Source: Halanaerobium saccharolyticum
GTDB lineage: Bacteria; Bacillota; Halanaerobiia; Halanaerobiales; Halanaerobiaceae
Direction: 5' to 3'
DNA length: 64,000 bases
NCBI RefSeq assembly: GCF_004362045.1
Contig: NZ_SNWX01000005.1
Span: 62,001 to 126,000 of the forward strand
Below the pieces are notes generated by a model. It saw nothing but the letters and a program-made list of their open reading frames with translations. It searched no databases and was not told the DNA's origin. The position numbers and the translations under genes are program-made. Of this stretch, positions 53,726 through 62,553 are shown in pieces (position 1 is the first letter of the stretch; the number at the start of each line of letters is the position of its first letter).

Positions 53726-54479
53726 GAATAAAAATAAACGAAAAATAATTTATTTACTTGTTCTAGCTTATTTAATTTTTACTTTTATTTCTCTAAGAGT
53801 TGATCCTCAGAGAATTTTACTTGGTTTAAGCAGGAGTCAAAAATATTTTGGAGATTTTTTAAGACCGGATTTTATCTCCCGCTGGGATTCGATTGTCGAT
53901 GGGATTTTAGAAAGTCTGACGATGACTTATGTGGCAACTGTATTTGGTATAATTATTTCCATCCCATTTGCTTTTGGAGCAGCAGAGAATATATCTCCAA
54001 AACCGATTTATTATTTTTCACGAGCAGTGATAGTCATCTCAAGGAGTTTTCAGGAAGTAGTTATTGCAATCTTTTTTGTGGTAGTTATTGGTTTTGGTCC
54101 AATGGCAGGAGTTTTAACCTTAACTTTCAGCAGTATCGGCTTTCTGGCAAAATTACTGGCAGAAGAAATTGAAGATATTGATTGGACTCAGGTGGAAGCT
54201 GTTAAAGCTACCGGGGCTTCCTGGCCGCAGTTGATGACTTATTCTATTTTACCTCAGATTTTACCCCGTTTTATTGGTCTGTCAGTTTATAGATTAGATA
54301 TTAATTTTAGAGCTTCTGCTGTAATTGGAGTAGTAGGTGCAGGAGGAATTGGTACAACTTTAAATGCAGCCTTTGACCGTTATGAATTTGACTCTGCTTC
54401 TGCCATATTAATTGTGATGATTGCGATTGTACTCCTGGGAGAATTGTTTTCTTCTTTTATTAGAACAAAGATAAAATAA
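53673..54479 (+). CDS. phnE: Phosphonate ABC transporter permease (first)
   Basis: 268 residues. I place the start at TTG 53673, since aaggaggt (53658-53665) is seven bases before it; the ATG at 53667 is only one base from that RBS. The gene overlaps phnC by 53 bp. PhnE-type features: [63 protein letters not shown] (EAA loop) and [15 protein letters not shown]. About six TM segments. Confidence 0.9.
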   Translation: MLTESSGNYSWQRPHLIKNKNKRKIIYLLVLAYLIFTFISLRVDPQRILLGLSRSQKYFGDFLRPDFISRWDSIVDGILESLTMTYVATVFGIIISIPFAFGAAENISPKPIYYFSRAVIVISRSFQEVVIAIFFVVVIGFGPMAGVLTLTFSSIGFLAKLLAEEIEDIDWTQVEAVKATGASWPQLMTYSILPQILPRFIGLSVYRLDINFRASAVIGVVGAGGIGTTLNAAFDRYEFDSASAILIVMIAIVLLGELFSSFIRTKIK

Positions 54480-54507
54480 TGGTTATTAAATAGAAAGGAG
54501 TTTTATA

Positions 54508-55308
54508 ATGTCTAAAAAAGATTATGACTGGCAGTTAAAAGGCACACGCAGGATTTTAAAAGAAATTTTGTTCTGGACAGCCGGTATCTGGCTTTTTATT
54601 TACTGCTGGAATATTATCTCGGCTCGAACTATCTGGCCCTTTGTTTATGATGGGGCTGAACAGGGGTCAAAATTGCTAATGAGAATGTTTCCTCCAAATT
54701 GGCCTTATTTTATAGATCTTTTAAGACCAATCTGGGATACAATAACTATTGCCACCCTGGGAACACTGGCTGCTGTATTATTTTCACTATTTGTAGCTTT
54801 TTTGGCTGCAGAAAATACTTCACCCCACTCACTTTTAAGACAGCTGGCTCTTCTGATAATTGTAACTTCCCGCTCAGTAAGTTCTTTGATCTGGGCGATA
54901 ATATTGGTGATAATTCTGGGACCAGGAGTGCTGGCAGGAATAATTGCTATTTCTTTGAGATCGGTTGGATTTGTCTCAAAATTGCTTTATGAGAGTATAG
55001 AGGAAATTGATAAAAAACAGGTAGAAGCAGTTAAAGCTACTGGATCTTCTAAATTTTCAACTTTAATTTATTCGGTTGTACCTCAGGTTTTTCCTTCATT
55101 TGTAGGAACAGCGGTGTATAGATGGGATATTAATATTCGCGAATCAACAGTTGTTGGTTTAGTAGGGGCTGGTGGAATCGGATTACAGTTAAATGAAGCT
55201 ATTTTAGGGCTTAAATGGCCTGATGCAATTATAATTTTTATGATGATTTTATCATTAGTATTATTTTCTGAATTATTTTCAGCTAAAATTAGAAAAGTTC
55301 TTATTTAG
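54508..55308 (+). CDS. phnE: Phosphonate ABC transporter permease (second)
   Basis: 266 residues, paralogous to the preceding permease: [70 protein letters not shown] and VVGLVGAGGIGLQLNEA. Both are full length, so this is a true two-permease arrangement (PhnE1/PhnE2 heterodimer), not a split gene. RBS aaaggag, ATG. Confidence 0.9.
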   Translation: MSKKDYDWQLKGTRRILKEILFWTAGIWLFIYCWNIISARTIWPFVYDGAEQGSKLLMRMFPPNWPYFIDLLRPIWDTITIATLGTLAAVLFSLFVAFLAAENTSPHSLLRQLALLIIVTSRSVSSLIWAIILVIILGPGVLAGIIAISLRSVGFVSKLLYESIEEIDKKQVEAVKATGSSKFSTLIYSVVPQVFPSFVGTAVYRWDINIRESTVVGLVGAGGIGLQLNEAILGLKWPDAIIIFMMILSLVLFSELFSAKIRKVLI

Positions 55309-55320
55309 ATCCACCTACAC

Positions 55321-55361
55321 CTACCGTTTATGAAACCAAAATCTGGAAGCGTAAACGGTAG
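55321..55361. other. Inverted repeat after the phn operon
   Basis: ctaccgttta (55321-55330) and taaacggtag (55352-55361), 21 bases apart. The tail (ttacattgttttta) is a poor T-run, so this may be a terminator or a protein-binding site. Confidence 0.5.
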
Positions 55362-55373
55362 TTACATTGTTTT

Positions 55374-55423
55374 TATACATTTTTATCTTCAGATGGTATA
55401 ATGATATCGAGATTGATATCATT
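55374..55423 (+). promoter_or_regulatory. Promoter and palindrome in front of the AraC-GH39 gene
   Basis: TGGTATAAT (55394-55402) is an extended -10, with -35-like TATACA (55374-55379) at spacing 17. AATGATATC (55400-55408) and GATATCATT (55415-55423) form an inverted repeat with six bases between, over the expected start of transcription. Likely an operator, possibly for the product itself. Confidence 0.55.
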
Positions 55424-55450
55424 CAATAAAACATTTGAGGAGTTATAACT

Positions 55451-57931
55451 ATGATTTGTGAAAATGTAGATTTCAAATTTGGACTGCCACTAAATATTTC
55501 GTTGAATTCTCTAAATCAAAAAAAGAAATTTAATCGCAGTTTTAAGTTAATCTGGATTTTAGAAGGAAGAATAACTTATGAAAATAGTAATTTAAATACA
55601 GAATCAGCCAATGAAATTAGCTTAGAAGCAGGAGAAATGCAGATAATAAATAGTTATAATCCTTTTAGGCTCCTAAAGAAATCTGAGGATTGTAAGTTTC
55701 TTGTTTTTGATTTCAAGTATAATTATTTAAATAATTTTTCTTTTGATTTTGATAAGAAAATATATAACTTGAATACTGATTCTAATTTTAATGAATTTAA
55801 ATATTTGGCAGCCATAGTGGCTAAAGTTTATTTTAGATTGGACTATCAGCTGGCAGAAAAAATAAAAACCAGGCTAGACAAATTACTGATAGAATTAAAT
55901 AAGAATTACTGTGTTTATAATCAGCGCCAGGATGATTTTTATAATAAACAGAAAGGCAATATAGTGATTAAAGTAATTGAAAAACTGGAAACACAATTTG
56001 CAGAAAATTTAACCTTAAAAGAAATAGCAGAGGAGTTTCATTATAATAGTTCTTATTTATCAGAGAAGTTTAAGAGTTTAACAGGAGTTAATTTTAAAAG
56101 TTACCTGGATCGGCTGCGGCTGGAGAAAATTTTGGCTGAGCTTTTGTATACAAATAAAAATATTAGTCAAATTGCACTGGAATCAGGTTTTAAAAATATA
56201 AAGAGTTTTTATCGGGTTTTTAATCAGCAGTTTAAGCAGAGTCCAGTTGAATTAAAGAATAATTACCCAGAACTAAAAAAGGAAAAGTTAATTAATGAAT
56301 TTGGTGATCTTAGTTATTTTACTGCTTATCTGGAAAATATAATTAATACTTATCAAAATCAGAAGAAGAAAAGGAAAAAAGAATTAAAAAGGGAAGTAAT
56401 TGTAGACTCAAAAGGTGAAAATAAATTACTTAAGCCGGTCTGGCAAAAATTGATTAATGCCGGAACTGCCCAGAGTATCTTAGATTCCAATCTTCGAAAA
56501 CAGATTAAAGAACTGCAGCAGGAAATAGGATTTGAGTATTTGCGTTTTGAAGGCATCTTTAATGATGACCTGGAAGTTTGTAAGGGTGATAGTCTAAAAA
56601 ATATTCATTATAACTGGAAACTGGTAGATAATATATTTGATTTTATCTTAGAAAATAATTTCAAACCTTTTATTACTTTAAGTTTTATGCCAGAATTGCT
56701 GGCCAGCAAGGATAAGACAATATTTTATTATCAGGCTAACTTTTCTCCTCCAGAAGATATTAATGCCTGGCTTGATTTGATTGATGCTTTTATCATTCAT
56801 TTAATTAACAGATATGGAATTGAAGAAATAAAAGAGTGGTATTTTCAGGTCTGGACAGAATTTCCACATCGGGGATTTCACTGGGCAGGAACAGAGGCGG
56901 AGTATTTTGAATTTTATGCTCAAACCGCCAGAAAGATTAAGGAGATTTCTAACTCACTTAAAGTTGGCCCGGCTTCTGAAACTTTTTTTGATGAAAATTT
57001 TATTTCTCAAAAATTCATGGAATACACTGAGCTGAACGATATTGCTGTAGATTTTTATAATATTAATCTTTATCATAACTCAGTCCCGATTATCGAAGAA
57101 GATGTAGATTTAAGTCATTTTTATAAGGAAAGTACCCTGGAAAATATTAAGTTCAAATTCAAAGAAAAGGATTATTCAATTAAGATATCTCAGAAAATAA
57201 ATAATTTACTGGAAGAATATTATCCGGAAGCAGAATTAATTGCAACTCGCTGGAATGTCAGCTGGAACGCAAAAGAGTTGATACATGATACTGCCTTTCT
57301 GGCTGATTTTATAATTGATAATGCTTTAAAACTTCAGGATTATTTAGATGGGTTGGGCTATTTAAACCTATCAGATTTGATATCAGAATGGCCGATTAAC
57401 GAATTACCTTTTTTCGGCGGCAGAGGTTTGATGAATACAGAAGGAATTAAAAAATCCGGTTATTATGCTTATCTTATACTTTCAGAGCTGGGAGATGAAA
57501 TTATTGATCAGGGAAAAAATCATATAATTACCTGTAAAGGAGACGATGTTCAAATTTTATTATATAATTATGCTTATTTAAACCAGAGTTATCGTAATGG
57601 CGATTACAGTATAATTGATGAATATAATAGATATCAGGTATTTAAGAATAAGGATCCCTTAAAATTTAAATTTGAATTGCTGGGACTTAAGGGAAAATAT
57701 AAGTTAAGCCACTATCTTTTAAATAGAGATTCTGGTTCAGCTTTTGATCAGTGGTTGGAAATGGGAGCACCGCCAGATCTAACAAATCATGAAATTAAAT
57801 ATTTGAAAAATAAATCCTTTCCTGATCTAAAAATTAAATTTTTAGATTTAGATGGAGAATATAATATAGAAGCAGAATTGGACAGTCATGAGATTGAATT
57901 TTATCTGCTAAGAAAACAATTCCAAATTTAA
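55451..57931 (+). CDS. AraC-family regulator fused to a GH39-like domain lacking the nucleophile
   Basis: 826 residues. A cupin-like N-terminus (about 1-150), an AraC double HTH (about 168-273, EIAEEFHYNSSYLSEKFKSLTGVNFKSYL and QIALESGFKNIKSFYRVFNQQFKQSPVE), a lysine-rich linker (about 300-315) and a C-terminal GH39 (beta-xylosidase-like) barrel from about 325. The acid/base Glu is at E470 (FQVWTEFPH, where GH39 enzymes have WNEPN). The nucleophile position, normally TEWN, reads TRWN (R600, codon CGC), so hydrolysis is not expected. I read the GH39 part as a sugar sensor. Next to a glucuronide symporter and beta-glucuronidase, it is the probable activator. Confidence 0.85.
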   Translation: MICENVDFKFGLPLNISLNSLNQKKKFNRSFKLIWILEGRITYENSNLNTESANEISLEAGEMQIINSYNPFRLLKKSEDCKFLVFDFKYNYLNNFSFDFDKKIYNLNTDSNFNEFKYLAAIVAKVYFRLDYQLAEKIKTRLDKLLIELNKNYCVYNQRQDDFYNKQKGNIVIKVIEKLETQFAENLTLKEIAEEFHYNSSYLSEKFKSLTGVNFKSYLDRLRLEKILAELLYTNKNISQIALESGFKNIKSFYRVFNQQFKQSPVELKNNYPELKKEKLINEFGDLSYFTAYLENIINTYQNQKKKRKKELKREVIVDSKGENKLLKPVWQKLINAGTAQSILDSNLRKQIKELQQEIGFEYLRFEGIFNDDLEVCKGDSLKNIHYNWKLVDNIFDFILENNFKPFITLSFMPELLASKDKTIFYYQANFSPPEDINAWLDLIDAFIIHLINRYGIEEIKEWYFQVWTEFPHRGFHWAGTEAEYFEFYAQTARKIKEISNSLKVGPASETFFDENFISQKFMEYTELNDIAVDFYNINLYHNSVPIIEEDVDLSHFYKESTLENIKFKFKEKDYSIKISQKINNLLEEYYPEAELIATRWNVSWNAKELIHDTAFLADFIIDNALKLQDYLDGLGYLNLSDLISEWPINELPFFGGRGLMNTEGIKKSGYYAYLILSELGDEIIDQGKNHIITCKGDDVQILLYNYAYLNQSYRNGDYSIIDEYNRYQVFKNKDPLKFKFELLGLKGKYKLSHYLLNRDSGSAFDQWLEMGAPPDLTNHEIKYLKNKSFPDLKIKFLDLDGEYNIEAELDSHEIEFYLLRKQFQI

Positions 57932-57966
57932 TTAAAAAATAAAATATTTTACTTTTTAATTTTCAT

Positions 57967-58016
57967 ACCCAAAGAAAAGGCACTATATTTTATCTTTTCT
58001 TTGGGTTTTATTTTTG
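57967..58016 (+). terminator. Rho-independent terminator after the AraC-GH39 gene
   Basis: acccaaagaaaag (57967-57979) pairs with cttttctttgggt (57994-58006); a run ttttattttt follows. Confidence 0.8.
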
Positions 58017-58100
58017 TTTCAGCAATTTCTTTAGATTTGACTGTGATTTTATTCTATAAATCCAAAGGAATCGAGACGAAATAAAATTCAAATTATTTTA

Positions 58101-58116
58101 TACTATTAATATAGTA
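58101..58116 (+). promoter_or_regulatory. Palindrome in front of the symporter gene, possible GntR operator
   Basis: TACTAT-TAAT-ATAGTA lies over a -10-like TATACT (58099-58104). Its TACTA-N6-TAGTA layout equals that of the perfect palindrome at 554-573. A further imperfect hairpin at 58172-58202 (TAGTTC/GAACTA) lies in the leader. The rest of 57932-58233 holds no gene. Confidence 0.5.
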
Positions 58117-58233
58117 ATAATTATAAGAGTTAGTTAAATCTAACATAAGTCCGATAAGAAATTTATTTTTGTAGTTCAGCTCAATCCGGAAGGGCCGAAC
58201 TAAATTCATTTTAAAAATTAGGAGGACTTATTA

Positions 58234-59712
58234 ATGTTAAACAAACCAGATCAAAAAGAGATTAAACAGAAAAGGAAGAAGCTCAAAGAAAAAGGGAAGT
58301 ATCACAACGCAGAAAAATGGCAGATTGCTTTTTTCGCTCTAAATAATACTGCAACCAACACAGCTTTTGTACTAATAATGTATTATGCATTTTTTACTCA
58401 GAATGTTCTTGGGCTTTCGGCAGCAATTGTTGGTGGAATAGCAACTGCGATGAGAATGTTTGATGGTTTTACCGATCCAGTTATTGGCTTTATACTTGAT
58501 AAGACTGATACTAAATTTGGTAAGTATCGTCCCTTTATGTTAGCTGGTAATATTATTTTAGTAGTTATGATTATAGCACTGTTTAATGTTCCACCGGAAT
58601 GGTCAGCACAGACTAAATACATTGTCACAGCTTTATTATATGGTTTGGCAATCATTGGTTATACTTTTCAGACTTCCTGTACTAAAGGGGCACAGGCTGC
58701 ACTGACAAATGACCCGGCTCAGAGACCACTATTTACTTTTTTCGATGCAATTTATAATACCCTACTTTTTGCAGGTGCTACCTGGTTTATCATGACTTAT
58801 ATGGCACCCAAATATGCTCAAAATGTTAATGATCCTGCTTTATGGTCCACAGTTTCAGTTATCTTTATGGCTGCTTCTTTTGTAATGACAGTTTTAGCAA
58901 TTATCGGTATCTGGTCTAAAGATAGAACAGAATATTTTGGCCTGGCAGAAAATGCGGTAGAAATTAAATTTAAAGATGCCTGGGAGGTTCTTAAAAATAA
59001 TAGACCCTTACAGATGTTAATTGTAGCAGCATCAACTGATAAGCTTGCTTTAACCGCCCGCCGAGCTGGATTTGTATATTTCTTCTCCAATATTTTATAT
59101 AATACCGCTCTGCAGGGAACTTTTTCAGTCTGGGTTATGGCTCCAGCTATTTTAGTAACTTATCTTGGAGTTAAATATGCAGAGAAAGTGGGACTTAAAA
59201 ATGCATTTGTCAAACTGACCTGGATGGGAACAGCTTTAATTGTAGTTTTACTGGTAATTACTCCAATGCTGGCAGAAGGTGAGTTAACAACAGGAGTTTT
59301 AATCTTATTAGTAGTTTTAGGAGCTCAGTATTCTGTAAGTCAGCTGGCTGGAAATATTGTTATTCCAATGATTGCAGACTGTACTGATTATGAATCCTGC
59401 CGTTCAGGTAGATTCATGTCCGGGTTTATCGGTACTATTTTCTCATTTGTTGATAAAATGATTTCATCTTTAGGAACTGTAATTATTGGTTTCAGTATAG
59501 CTTTAGCCGGCTATGGTGGTCAAAAAATTCCACCTAACTCTCCAGTTAGTCAGAGTCTGGAAATTGCAATTTTATTTATTGTTTTTGGTCTGCCTTTAAT
59601 TGGTCATGTGGCTTCCTTAATTGCTATGAAATTTTATCCACTTGATGCAGAAAAAATGGCAGAGATTCAGGATGAGATTGAGGAAAAAAAGTCGGTTAGT
59701 TCACCGGCCTAA
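58234..59712 (+). CDS. GPH-family glycoside/glucuronide:cation symporter (MFS)
   Basis: 492 residues with about 12 TM segments. The GPH signature is MFDGFTDPVIGFILDKTDTKFGKYRPFML (about residues 73-101), and SVSQLAGNIVIPMIADCTDYESCRSGRFMSG is the second-half counterpart. Relatives carry melibiose, xylosides or glucuronides (UidB, XynB/YnaJ) with Na+ or H+. With beta-glucuronidase 115 bp downstream, glucuronides are the likely cargo. Start ATG, RBS taggagg. Confidence 0.88.
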   Translation: MLNKPDQKEIKQKRKKLKEKGKYHNAEKWQIAFFALNNTATNTAFVLIMYYAFFTQNVLGLSAAIVGGIATAMRMFDGFTDPVIGFILDKTDTKFGKYRPFMLAGNIILVVMIIALFNVPPEWSAQTKYIVTALLYGLAIIGYTFQTSCTKGAQAALTNDPAQRPLFTFFDAIYNTLLFAGATWFIMTYMAPKYAQNVNDPALWSTVSVIFMAASFVMTVLAIIGIWSKDRTEYFGLAENAVEIKFKDAWEVLKNNRPLQMLIVAASTDKLALTARRAGFVYFFSNILYNTALQGTFSVWVMAPAILVTYLGVKYAEKVGLKNAFVKLTWMGTALIVVLLVITPMLAEGELTTGVLILLVVLGAQYSVSQLAGNIVIPMIADCTDYESCRSGRFMSGFIGTIFSFVDKMISSLGTVIIGFSIALAGYGGQKIPPNSPVSQSLEIAILFIVFGLPLIGHVASLIAMKFYPLDAEKMAEIQDEIEEKKSVSSPA

Positions 59713-59827
59713 AGTTAATAAATAGGGTAATAAGGAGATATTCAAATAGGGCTTCTCTAAAAGATTATTAGAGGAGCTCTGATAGTATAAACGATTTGAA
59801 ATTAAAAAATAAATGGAGTGATAATCA

Positions 59828-61639
59828 ATGGAATCACAATTTTTATATCCTGCAGAATCACCAACTCGTCAGGTTGTTGATTTATCAGGGATTTGGAAGT
59901 TTAAAGTCGATTTTGATGGAAAAGGTAGAGAAGAGGGCTGGCAGAATGGTTTAACTGATTTTAGTGAAGTTCCAGTGCCTTCAAGCTATAATGATTTATT
60001 TACAGATAAAGATATTAGAGAACATGTAGGTGATGTCTGGTATCAGACAGAATTTTATCTGGCAGAAGAATGGCAGCAGAAAAATGTTAATCTCCGCTTT
60101 GGCAGTGCAACCCACCGAGCTGAAGTCTGGCTGAATGGCGAAAAAATTGCTGAACACGAAGGAGGTTATATGCCTTTTGGAGCAGTCATCAATGAAGCTG
60201 CTGACTTTGGAGCTAAAAACACCCTGGTTGTAGTTGTCAATAATGAATTGGATTTAACAACCATTCCTACAGGTCAGGTAAAAGAATATGATGACGGCAA
60301 AAAAAGACTATTTCCTTACTTTGATTTCTTTAATTACGCTGGAATTCATTCTGCAGTTAAACTTCAAATTCTGCCAAAAGACTATATTTATGATATAACA
60401 ACAGTTACTGATTTTGAAGGTGAAACTGGTTTTGTAGAATATGAAATTGAAAGCAGTTCCCATTCTGAAATAAAAGTTGAATTAAAGGATCTTGACGGAA
60501 AAGTAGTTGCTCAAAATTCCGGTGCAGAGGGTAAACTGGAAGTTGAAAATGTAAAACTCTGGCAGCCTGGAGAAGGATATTTATATAATCTGGAAGTAAG
60601 CCTTTTAAGTGCAGGTGAGCTGGTTGATAATTATCCACTCCCAGTAGGAATTAGAAGAGTTGAGGTAAAAGGAAATCGCTTTTTAATCAATGATGAGCCT
60701 TTCTACTTTAAAGGTTTTGGTAAACATCAGGATAGTGAGATCAATGGCCGTGGCTTTGATCCATCAGTAATGATCAGAGATGCTGAGCTTTTAGACTGGA
60801 TTGGAGCTAATTCAGTTCGTACTTCTCACTACCCTTATGATGAAGAATTTTATCGGATGTGTGACCGCCGCGGAGTAGTAGTAATTGACGAGACTCCAGC
60901 TGTAGGACTTTTCGATATGAATATGAACTTCCTGGCAGCTGGAACCGGTGAAGAATCTGATTTCTTTGATAAAGAAATTGTCCACGAGCAGACTAAGGAA
61001 AACCACAAAAGAGAGATTAGGCGTTTAATGAAGCGAGATAAAAACCATGCTTCTGTTGTCATGTGGTGTCTGGCCAATGAACCGGACAGTGCTCAGGAGA
61101 GAGCCGAGGAGTATTTTGAAGAAATTTTCTCCTATGCCAGAGACCTTGATCCTCAGGCAAGACCACTTACCTTTACTAATTTAATGACAGCACAATACGG
61201 CAAATGTAATGCAGCTCAATTTGCAGATGTAATTTCCCTTAACCGCTATTATGGCTGGTACTTAATGGGAGGAGCAGAGTTAAGATATTCTCAGAAGAAT
61301 TTCGAAGAGGAACTTGCCGGCTGGGAAAAAGAAGGAAAGCCGATTGTGATGACCGAATATGGTGCAGATACTAAGGCAGGTATTCATAAACTACCTTCAG
61401 TCCAGTGGTCAGAAGAATATCAGAATGAATATTTAGAACTGCAGCATAAAGTATTTGATAACTGTGATTCTATAGTCGGAGAACAGATGTGGAACTTTGC
61501 CGATTTCCAGACTGTAGAGGGAATACTAAGAGTAAATGGTAACAAAAAGGGTGCCTTTACCAGAGACAGACAGCCCAAGATGGCAGCTCATCTTTTAAAG
61601 CAGAGATGGGAAAAACTACCGAATGATTATAAAGGCTAA
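59828..61639 (+). CDS. uidA: GH2 beta-glucuronidase
   Basis: 603 residues, matching E. coli UidA in length. Sugar-binding jelly-roll, immunoglobulin-like middle and TIM-barrel domains in order. Acid/base Glu418 (CLANEPDS), nucleophile Glu510 (VMTEYGADT) and the glucuronate-specific NxK motif N572/K574 (NGNKKGAFTRD) are all present, which separates it from beta-galactosidases. No signal peptide. It frees glucuronic acid for UxaC. It is followed by a HAD gene and a GH3 gene with short gaps. Confidence 0.95.
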   Translation: MESQFLYPAESPTRQVVDLSGIWKFKVDFDGKGREEGWQNGLTDFSEVPVPSSYNDLFTDKDIREHVGDVWYQTEFYLAEEWQQKNVNLRFGSATHRAEVWLNGEKIAEHEGGYMPFGAVINEAADFGAKNTLVVVVNNELDLTTIPTGQVKEYDDGKKRLFPYFDFFNYAGIHSAVKLQILPKDYIYDITTVTDFEGETGFVEYEIESSSHSEIKVELKDLDGKVVAQNSGAEGKLEVENVKLWQPGEGYLYNLEVSLLSAGELVDNYPLPVGIRRVEVKGNRFLINDEPFYFKGFGKHQDSEINGRGFDPSVMIRDAELLDWIGANSVRTSHYPYDEEFYRMCDRRGVVVIDETPAVGLFDMNMNFLAAGTGEESDFFDKEIVHEQTKENHKREIRRLMKRDKNHASVVMWCLANEPDSAQERAEEYFEEIFSYARDLDPQARPLTFTNLMTAQYGKCNAAQFADVISLNRYYGWYLMGGAELRYSQKNFEEELAGWEKEGKPIVMTEYGADTKAGIHKLPSVQWSEEYQNEYLELQHKVFDNCDSIVGEQMWNFADFQTVEGILRVNGNKKGAFTRDRQPKMAAHLLKQRWEKLPNDYKG

Positions 61640-61695
61640 GCTATAGTGAAAATATTCTTTTGAACCAGGTCCAAATAAATTGAGTGGGTGAAAAA

Positions 61696-62538
61696 ATGAC
61701 TACTATTGCTAATTTTGTTAAGGAAAAAGAATTTCTGATCTGCATTGACTCCGATGGTTCAGCAATTGATACCATGACTGAAAAACATAAAAAGGCATTT
61801 GGACCTCAGGCAGTTAATGTCTGGAAATTGGAAGAGATAAAAGCTGATTTTTTACAAAAGTGGGATAAGGTTAATCTTTATTCACACACCAGAGGAATAA
61901 ACCGCTTTCAGGGACTTATTAAAACTTTTAATGAGCTAAAAGCAGAAGGTTATGAACTGCCTGAAATTGATCAAATAGAGAAATGGACGGAAGAAAGCAG
62001 CGAATTATCCAATCCCGCCCTGAGCAGAGAAATTGAAAATAACGAAAATAACCAGCAGCTTAAATTAGCTCTCAATTGGAGCAGGCAGGTTAATCAGGAG
62101 ATTTCAAAACTGGAAAAAGATTCGACAAAAGTTTTTGCAGGAGTTAAAAAAATACTGGCTGAAATCTCAACTAAAGCAGATCTAGCAGTTGTTTCTTCTG
62201 CTAATCAGGAAGCACTTTTAGATGAATGGGAGAGTTATGATTTAAAACAATATGTTAAAGTGATTTTGGGCCAGGAAGCCGGAACTAAAGCAGATAATAT
62301 TAAGGATTTAAAGGCAAAGGGTTATGAAAACAATAAAATATTAATGATTGGTGATGCTCCTGGAGATTTACGAGCAGCTCAGAAAAATAATGTTTTATTT
62401 TATCCAATTATCCCCTGTGAGGAAGCTGAATCCTGGCTGAAATTTGCTAAAAAGGCAGCGGCAAAGTTTTTCAGTGGAGATTATCAGGGGAATTATGAAG
62501 AAAATCTGATTAAAAAATTTAATTTTATTTTAAAGTAA
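61696..62538 (+). CDS. HAD-superfamily hydrolase
   Basis: 280 residues from ATG 61696 (an in-frame GTG at 61684 is possible but gagtgggtg serves as RBS for the ATG). HAD motif I is ICIDSDGSAIDTM, motif II is AVVSSAN, and motif III/IV is ILMIGDAPGDLRAAQKN with a cap domain of about 120 residues between. Probably a sugar-phosphate phosphatase or phosphoglucomutase-like enzyme; the substrate cannot be named. Its place between beta-glucuronidase and the GH3 gene suggests a sugar phosphate from this pathway. Confidence 0.8.
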   Translation: MTTIANFVKEKEFLICIDSDGSAIDTMTEKHKKAFGPQAVNVWKLEEIKADFLQKWDKVNLYSHTRGINRFQGLIKTFNELKAEGYELPEIDQIEKWTEESSELSNPALSREIENNENNQQLKLALNWSRQVNQEISKLEKDSTKVFAGVKKILAEISTKADLAVVSSANQEALLDEWESYDLKQYVKVILGQEAGTKADNIKDLKAKGYENNKILMIGDAPGDLRAAQKNNVLFYPIIPCEEAESWLKFAKKAAAKFFSGDYQGNYEENLIKKFNFILK

Positions 62539-62553
62539 AAAACGGAGGTAATT

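Noticed and set aside
53673-55308. The two PhnE permeases as one gene split by mutation
   Set aside because: Each has its own start, TM set, EAA loop and C-terminal GAGGIG motif; two full permeases.
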